64,000 nt of DNA from Parasponia andersonii (taxonomy: Eukaryota > Streptophyta > Magnoliopsida > Rosales > Cannabaceae): the NCBI GenBank assembly GCA_002914805.1, contig JXTB01000152.1, positions 763,446 through 827,445 on the forward strand. Reading direction: 5' to 3'. Below the pieces are notes generated by a model, which saw only the letters and a list, made by a program, of their open reading frames with translations, did not search any database and had not been told where the DNA came from. The translations under genes were made by a program, and so were the position numbers. Positions 56,573 through 64,000 of the stretch are shown piece by piece (the first letter of the stretch is position 1; the number at the start of each line of letters is the position of its first letter).

Positions 56573-57650
56573 TGGCAGACAATAAGACTTTGGCGGACTT
56601 AGCCTATAAAAATCGAATGGCGAACAGAGAAGTTAGGCAACAACAAGGAGCTCAACAACGAGGGGTTCAACAACAAGAAAATATCAATGATGGTACGAGA
56701 AATATTCAAAGTGAACCACAATAAGTGGGCCGCATGCATTGATGAAAATCTTAATTGGGGTGGTTCAACATCAGCAAACCTCAACAAGAGATATTACAAG
56801 AACAACTGCAACGACATCAACAACAACAACAACAACATACTATTAATCAATGCAGGCAACCTAATAGAATGTTAGAATTTAAGAAACTCACATTGCCATC
56901 ATTTAAAAGGGCAACTAACTCTCTAGAGACTCAGAAGTGGTTGGCTAAAATGGAGAAGACTTTTACAGCCATAGGTAGTACTAATACTGAGAAGGTGACT
57001 TATGCTACTTACATGATACAAGAAGGTGCCTATGATTAGTGGCTTATGGTGAAGCGTTAACATGAACAAGATACTGAACCTTTTACTTGGAGGAACTTTA
57101 AGGATGCATTTAATGAGAAATATCTTCGCAAGAGTATCCATCTCCAGAATGAAAAAGAATTTGTCAAGCTGGTGCAAGAAAACATTATAGTAGCTCAGTA
57201 TGATGCAGAATTTACAAGATTGTCAAAGTTTGCTCATGTTTTAGTGGCAACTGAAGAAAGCGGAGCTCAAAGATTTGAAAAGAGTTGAAGGTCTCGAATT
57301 AAATAAGGAGTTGAGCCATTTGAATTAGAAATTTATGGAGCTATAGCGAGCAAGGCTTTACTGATAAAGAGGAGACTTAATGATGCTCAACAAGATCGAG
57401 ACAACAACTAAAGAAAGAGATATAAGTCAGAACTATACAAGAGCCAAAATTCAAGTGGACAAGCTAAGAAGCAAGGAACTCAAGCTAAAGTGTACAAGAT
57501 ATGGTAAAAAGAATCATATAGACAAGGACTGTCAATGGAACATAGGTGCCTGTTTTCATTGTGGAAGCTATGACCATAAGTTTGCATAGTGCCTTTTAAA
57601 CAAAAATTCAAAAACTGCATAAGTTCTTCAAAGTACTCAATCCTCTCAAT
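56573..57650 (+). pseudogene. Chromovirus gag remnant
   Basis: It starts MADNKTLADLAYKNRMANRE, followed by a Gln-rich stretch and the gag core LEFKKLTLPSFKRATNSLET, QKWLAKMEKTFTAIGSTNTE, FTWRNFKDAFNEKY. Two Cys clusters follow near 57,490-57,590 (CTRYGKKNHIDKDC, with Cys to Arg, and CFHCGSYDH). Stops include YD-stop-WL, a Trp codon changed to TAG. Confidence 0.85.
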
Positions 57651-57715
57651 CAACTAGACCTACTAGAGATAAGAGAGGAAATTAGAAACACATAGATCAA
57701 GGAAGAGTTTATGCC

Positions 57716-60700
57716 ATGACATTGCAAGATGCACAAACTTCTAATAATGTGGTGACATGTACTATTCTTGTGCCCTTTAAATATGCATACATATTGTTTG
57801 ACTTTGGAGCAAGTCATTCCTTTGTGTCCACTAAATTTGTGAAGAAACATGATATATTGATTAAGCCTATAGACACTGATTTATGTATAGACACTCCAAT
57901 TGGAAGCACCTTGGTTGTTAACTACGCTTGTAAGTCTTGTATTATTATTATAAAAAATGGGGAGTTACTAGTTGATTTGATGGTTATGAACCTGCATGAT
58001 TTTGATATCATACTAGGAATGGATTGGTTATCTAGATACTATGCTTCTATTAACTGTCATAGGAAGAAAGTCAATTTTCAGATTCCTGACTAACTTAAGT
58101 TCTCTTTTGTTTGAAATTCAAAATATACTCCTCTTCATATGATTTCTATTTTACAAGCAAGAGAATTGTTGAAATATGGCTATGAAGACTACTTGGCGAT
58201 GGTCCGAGATACCCAATAAGATGAGTTGTAGCTAGAAGATAATGTTGTTGTGACCGAATTTCCAAACGTCTTTTTAGAAGATTTACCAAGATTTCTGCCT
58301 AATAGAGAGACAGAATTTTCTATTGATGTTTTATCAGACACTGCTCCAGTTCCTAAAGCTCCTTACCATATGGCACCGACAGATTTAAGAGAATTGAAGG
58401 AGCAATTACAAGAGTTGTTAGATAAAAGTTTTATTAGACCGAGCATTTCTCCATAGAGAGCTCCCGTATTACTTTTAAAGAAGAAAGATGGAAGCATGTA
58501 TCTTTGCATTAACTATCAGGAATTGAACAAGGTGACCATACGAAATAAATATCCTTTACTAAAGATAGACGATTTACTTGATGAGTTGCAAGGCGCACAA
58601 ATCTTCTTTAAAATTGATCTTCGATTTGGCTACCATCAATTGAAGATTAAAGTAGAAGATATTCTAAAGATTGCTTTTCGTTTGAGGTATGGATATTATG
58701 AATTTTTAGTGATGCCTTTTGAGTTGACCAATGCTCTAACTGCATTCATAGACTTAATAAATCGAGTGTTCTACCCATTCCTTGATCATTTTATAGTGGT
58801 CTTTATAGATGATATATTAGTATACTCAAAAAGTGAAGAAGAATATATAGAGCATCTGAGAAAAGTATTGTAGATTTTACAAGAAAAGAAGTTTTATACA
58901 AAATTGAAAGAATGTGAATTCTGGCTTGCGAATGTATCTTTCTTTGGGCATGTAATATCAAAGGACAGAAATTCTGTTGATGCTCAAAAGTTAAAGCAAT
59001 CGTGGAGTGGAATAGACCGGCAAATATTTCAGAGATTCGCAGCTTCTTAGGCTTGACTGGATATTATAGAAGGTTTATAGAAGAATTTTCACTGATAACA
59101 GTTCCTTTGACACAACTTACTCATAAGAGAGTCAAATTTGAATGGTCAGAAGATTATGAACGAATTTTTTAAGAACTGAAGAGAAAATTAGTTGCCATAC
59201 CAATCCTTATAGTATCTTCTAGGACTGGAGGATTCATTGTGTATAGTAATGCATCAAAGAAAGGGTTAAAATGTATTTTGATAGAATATGATAAGATTAT
59301 TGCCTATGCTTCTAGACAATTGAAGAGGTATGAGGAACAATATCCTACACATGATTTGGAGTTAGTTGTTGTAGTTTTTACTCTTAAAATTTAAGACATT
59401 ATCTCTACAGAGAGAAATGTGAGATCTATACTGATCATGAGAGTCTGAAATACATCTTCACTTAAAAGGAGCAAAACATGAGGTAGAGAAGGTGGTCAAA
59501 GTTATTAAAAGATTACGATTTGATGATTTACTACCATCCTAGGAAGGAAAATGTAGTAGCAGATGCTTTTAGCAGAAAATTTTTAGGTAATTTGGCAACT
59601 TTAATCACTAATCAGAAGAACATTTTGGAAGATATGAGGAAACTAAACATTAAAGTAAGAGTACCAAAGTTTAGAGTATCGTTAGCTAGCTTGCATGTGC
59701 AACCTATATTGTTTGATAGAATCAAGGGTGCCCAATTCAATAACCCTAATTTGCAAAAAATTCAAGCTAAGATAGAGGCTGGAGTGAAAATAGAGTTTCT
59801 TATCCATGAAGATAGATCCTTGAGATCTGGGAAGAGATTATGTGTGCCAAATGATCTAGAATTGAAGAAGAAAATTCTCAAGGAAGCACATAACACGAGC
59901 TACATTGTACATCCTGGAGGCACTAAAATATATAGAGATCTAAGAGAGAATTTCTGGTAGAATAACATGAAAAGAGAAATTACTCAGTATATTGCACAGT
60001 GTTAAGTGTGTCAGCAAGTGAAGGCTGAATACAAAGGGCCTACAGGATTGTTACAACCCATTGGGATTCTTGAATGGAAATGGGATTGTATTACTATAGA
60101 CATTGTAATAGGATTGCCAAAGACTAATAGTGGTAATGATATAATTTGAGTTTTTGTAGATCGTAAATCTAAATGTGTACATTTCTTGACTATCAAAATC
60201 ACTTTTTCTCTCAAGAGATTAGCAAAATTATATATAAGAGAGATAGTAAGACTAAATGGGATTCTCACAGTTATTATTTCTAACCGAGATTTTATAGTTT
60301 TATCATAGTTTAGGAATGTTGTACACAAAGCTTTTAGGACTAACCTAAGTTTTAGTATAGCTTTTCACCCACAAATAAATAGACAGTCAGAAAAAACTAT
60401 TCAAACACTGGAAGATATGTTGAGAGCTTGCACCATAGATTTCAAGGGTTCTTGGGATGAGGATTTGCCCTTGGTAGAGTTTGCATACAATAATAGCTAT
60501 CAGGCTAGTCTGCAAGTACCACCGTATGAAGCTCTATATAGTAGGAAGTGCAAATCTCTTATTTGTTAGAATAATGTTGGAGAAAAGGAAATTACAAGAC
60601 CTAAAATGGTACAACAAACTGTTGATAAGATTAGATTGATCAAAATAAGACTTTTGGCTACACAAAGTTGTCAGATAATACAGACCCCAAAAGAAAAGAA

Positions 60701-61144
60701 GTGGTATTTGAAGTTGGTGATCATATTTTCTTAAAAGTGTCCCATATGACAGGGGTAAAGAGATTTAGAGTTTAAGGTATGTTAAGTCCTCGATTTATTG
60801 GCCCATTTCAGATATTAGATAAAATTAGTAAGGTAGTCTACAGACTTACTCTGCCACTAGTTTTGTCTAGTGTTCACAATGTGTTTCATATGTCCATGCT
60901 GAATAGATATATTTCGAATCCTAGTCATGTGATTCAATATGAGCTAATATAACTTAAAGAAGATCTAACTTACGAAGAACGTCCATTGCATATTATTGAT
61001 ACAAAGGAACAAGTATTAAGACGTCGGGTTATTTCTTATGTTAAGATTCAATGAACCAAGCACACTGAAAGAGAAGTTATATGAGAGTTAGAAGAGGAAA
61101 TAAGAGCAAAGTACCATTTCCTTTTTGAGACTACATGTATGTAA
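57716..61144 (+). pseudogene. Chromovirus pol remnant with chromodomain
   Basis: The protease (57716-58093) has LFDFGASHSFVST and DIILGMDWLSRY; DTGAS is changed to DFGAS. The RT (58250 to about 58,990) has [34 protein letters not shown] and the catalytic FIDDILVYS. RNase H runs to about 59,580 (HPRKENVVADAFSRK). The integrase has ITIDIVIGLPK, IISNRDF (second Asp region altered from SDRD) and SEKTIQ. The chromodomain near 60,965-61,130 reads YEERPLHIIDTKEQVLRRRV and TEREVI, a stop, ELEEE. Stops frequently replace Trp. It is non-functional. Confidence 0.9.
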
Positions 61145-61181
61145 AGTTTAGAGGACTAAATTTATTTTAAGTAGAGAAAAA

Positions 61182-63249
61182 TGTAATAACTCGTGCATGG
61201 AAGAAAAAAAAAGAAATTAAATAAATAAATAAATAAAAGGGCAAAAGATAAAAAGACTAAGGGTTTAGTTAATTACACAAGGACAATTAAGTAATTTAGA
61301 GGATTAGGAAACCCTATACGTTTAATTTTTCAGAATCTCTAACGAAAAAAAATTTAATGCTCCATAGAGGGAAAGGAGAGCAGCTAAAAGCTTAGGAGAA
61401 AGAGAAGGATTACAAAAGGCTAATTATCAATTCTCTAAAGTAAAAAACTCCTCCCTATCAATTATCAATTGATTATTTGGGATTCTTAGTGCTAATCTAT
61501 CACTTAGAGTTTAGAATTTTTTCAAATATCTTTTTGTTTCGGTCATGATTTTAGGGTTCATTTATATTTTGAATGATTACTCTCATTATAAGGTTTAAAA
61601 TAAGACTAAGATTATGTGATTTAGATGCCTAGATTAAAAGTTATAGATTTTTTAAGTTTTGGTCTAGAAAAGCAAAACGTAGTAGGGATTGTGATAGGTT
61701 TTTCAGTGGCTTTTGGTAGTCTAATAGTGTCATATTAGGTATGTTTAGAAAGCTTATTCGATAAACTTTCTAACTGTTTATAATTGTCAAAACAGACTTA
61801 TAGTCAAAGAGATATAGCCTTTCAAAGTGAGCATTACGAATTTGAAAATTTTTTGTAACTTTCAGCATTTAGAGTAAAACATGGCAGTGATTTACTTAGC
61901 TTCATGGGGACTCTACAGCTATGTTTTTGGAATTTTTAGGACTCCAATCACTTGTAGAAATTTTTTTCAAGTGTCACAATTTTTAGAATTATTTTGAAAT
62001 TGTTATGAATTTTCGATGTCAAGATTATTCAAGATAATATAGTGAATATATCGAGTATGCATGAGTAATGGGTTAAACATTATATTAGGCATGATTTAAG
62101 GTACCTATTAAGTGTTTAATGATTCTTTTTATAATTATAGGTACTTGTGGTAGCTCACAAATTGATATTGGATTGGTTATGCTAGCGAATAGGTAAGTAA
62201 CCTTTCATCTTTACTATTGATTTTTTCCTTTTGTAATATTTATATTTGAAATATATAATTCGTTTTCAAGCGATTTGTTAATGAAATGAAAATTATTTTG
62301 ATATAGTGATAATTATCTCTTAAAAAAAATATGGATTAAGCTTATAATTATTGTTATTATTAAATCATGCAAAAATTGTTACCTTTTAACAAATGTGAAA
62401 AGTATTGGTGATTTGCTTTATAATTGAATGTGTTAAAATGCTCTTTAGTGACTATGTATATGGATCCAATCTACAAGGTTTATATCTGGACAATACTGAT
62501 CTAATTATAGGGATAAATATAGTAGATTCGTACTCGGCTACAGAGGTTATTTATAGTATATTCGGACCTAACTACATGGGTTATTTATAGCAGATTTAGA
62601 CCTAGTCACAGGGGTTAAGTATGGCTACAATCGCAAAAACTGTAGAGTAGAATTTAAAAGTGATATCGATTATTGAATAAGTTCGATACAATGAATTTTG
62701 AAACTTTCTACTTTATGAAATTGATTTTTAGTTAATTTCATTTTCTTAATTTAAAACGTATTAATTTGAAGTTAGAGTTATTTTGTAAAATATTTTCTAA
62801 ATATTTCAGATTGCATATACTTGATCCAACTAATAGAGGTTATTAGTTACTTATTAGGTTGTCGAGCTCACCCTTTTATTCTTAAATCTTTTTCTGATTC
62901 GGAAAATAATCAATAAGTAGAACTCATATTTGAAGGAGGGTGATCGTTTGAGGACTCAAATTTTACTATTTAGAGTTATTGTATTATTTGGTTTCCACTT
63001 TGAGATATTATTAGTTATTTGAGGTATATTGAATTATTGTAATGGTTTTAGTTTCTTTATTATTATAGATTTAGCAAATTGCTATTGATGGTTTAGATTG
63101 TTTAGTATTTTATTCTGATGAGATATTTTGAGTGATAATGGATCTATTTAGAATTTTAATAACGATTGGATTCGAAATCTTTCATGCCTATAAGATTTAT
63201 CCTTATGGGCATATGACGGTTGCCATATCTTTAGTCTTGGGGCGTGACA
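61182..63249 (+). repeat. 3' LTR of the old chromovirus
   Basis: 2068 bases, starting TGTAATAACTCGTG after a purine-rich tract (GTAGAGAAAAA) and ending TTGGGGCGTGACA. Confidence 0.88.
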
Positions 63250-63807
63250 GTCACGTAATATAAGAACTGCCTAGTTTTTTTTTATCAAAAAAAAGGCGGT
63301 ATTAAAATGCATGAAGAGTTCAAGTGTAAAAGGGACAAAATAGCTCCTAAATATAAGAATTTATTTTAATTAATTTTATTGATTATGAATTAAGGACTAG
63401 AATACTTATTCTTACTGAAAGTTATAGTGATTGGTCATGTCCTATATACTTATTCTTAATTTCATTTTATTGGCATGCTATATGTTATTTGCCTGAAAGT
63501 TATAGTGATTGGTCATGTCCTATATACATATATGTAATATAAATTTATGTATTCTCTTGTAAGTTGTCTTGTTTATTGAGTTACTTGAACTTTAGTTCTT
63601 TCAGTCCCTACGTTAATTTTTAGGCCTAACACGGTAGCATTTTGATTACTATTGATTTCAAGATGTTTGTCATTGATGGCACAATTCTATGTTCTCTGCC
63701 TCCAGAAATCATGTCCAACCATTTATATATTTCTTATTATTTTTGAGAAATTTCAATGCCATGAGAGGTTATTCAAGCCTAGTCTCAAGTTTCTCATCTC
63801 TTTATTC
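63250..63807. other. Spacer or LTR of the edge copia element
   Basis: Non-coding. It lies where the 3' LTR of the - strand copia element at the right edge should be, but with only one side in view the LTR ends cannot be set. It includes a pair of ~36-base direct repeats (63414, 63494). Confidence 0.45.
63414..63530. repeat. Direct repeat, 80-bp spacing
   Basis: CTGAAAGTTATAGTGATTGG followed by TCATGTCCTATATAC occurs at about 63,415 and again at about 63,495. Confidence 0.85.
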
Positions 63808-64000
63808 TTACTCTTGCAAGCCAACTGAAGCCGAACCCAACTTCAGTTTATCAATGGTCACCGTCTTCGTTAACATATCAGCAGGATTCCGATTACCATG
63901 AATCTTCTCAAGAGCTATAACTCTATCTTCCAAAGCTGAGCGTATGAAATAGTACCGAACCTGTATATGCTTTGTCCGAGCATGATAAACAGGGTTCTTC
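63808..64000 (-). pseudogene. Ty1/copia RNase H C-terminus (element continues off the right edge)
   Basis: On the - strand the frame entering from the edge reads KNPVYHARTKHIQVRYYFIR, then EKIHGNRNPADMLTKTV, and ends LGSASVGLQE with the stop at 63808-63810. This is the conserved end of copia pol (ARTKHIxVRYHFIR, NPADMLTKxV). The visible part has no stop, so it may be part of a less decayed element; it is a different family from the copia at 1400-6470. Confidence 0.88.

Larger units (their letters stand above)
54775..63249 (+). mobile_element. Ty3/gypsy chromovirus (Tekay/Del type), old and heavily decayed
   Basis: A partial left LTR (54775-56313) and a full right LTR (61182-63249) flank + strand gag, protease, RT, RNase H, integrase and a chromodomain. 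The primer site after the left LTR is degenerate (TATTATCAGAGAT for TGGTATCAGAGC). More than twenty in-frame stops and several shifts are present, so it is the oldest LTR element in the window. The left LTR is cut short next to the foldback at 54227-54722. Confidence 0.9.

Noticed and set aside
1..64000. tRNA, rRNA and CRISPR arrays
   Set aside because: Only tRNA-complementary primer sites of retroelements were seen; no tRNA cloverleaf, rRNA sequence or spaced direct-repeat array is recognisable.

Overview
This is a plant nuclear window, most likely from a eudicot. It is AT-rich and dominated by plant LTR retrotransposons (Tork-type copia, Tat and Tekay/Del-type gypsy), CACTA and hAT DNA transposons and (TA)n microsatellites. 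Its only host gene family is a two-exon cytochrome P450 of the CYP93 family, with AG-GT splice sites and a TATA box. I cannot name the species.

Layout. At 1-855 lies the second exon of a CYP93 gene on the + strand whose first exon is off-window. A decayed copia element fills 1400-6470. A second CYP93 copy on the + strand (7534 to about 24118) is a pseudogene. Its first exon is split by a 14-kb Tat gypsy element (8497-22506) flanked by the 5-bp target duplication AAGAT. The Tat element carries a separate five-exon gene on the opposite strand to gag-pol, and that gene is itself broken by a 2.8-kb LTR-like insertion (11961-14736). So there are three nested levels: P450, Tat, solo LTR. A 2.1-kb CACTA element (24586-26683, target duplication AAG) follows. 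The only complete host gene comes next: a 506-residue CYP93 P450 on the - strand (29903-26970), tail-to-tail with the others and differing from the edge copy at 5 of 208 second-exon residues.

From 30 kb to the end no intact host gene is seen. A Tekay/Del chromovirus (33680-43226) is followed by a hAT remnant with a perfect 8-bp target duplication (43348-44185). Next is an AT-rich tract with four related foldback elements bordered by TA-rich tracts, several tandem duplications and a scrap of CACTA transposase. A CACTA-like element (about 52.7-53.7 kb) contains a histone H4 gene fragment. A heavily decayed chromovirus (54775-63249) has stops enriched at Trp codons. The end of a second copia element runs off the right edge.

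Functionally, the window is a CYP93 tandem/inverted cluster (phenylpropanoid/flavonoid-type monooxygenases; substrate not provable here) expanded by duplication and then broken up by transposons. The less expected items are the spliced antisense gene in the Tat element, the foldback family bounded by TA tracts, the H4 fragment, and a chromovirus whose target duplication survives although one LTR lacks its outer ~240 bp.
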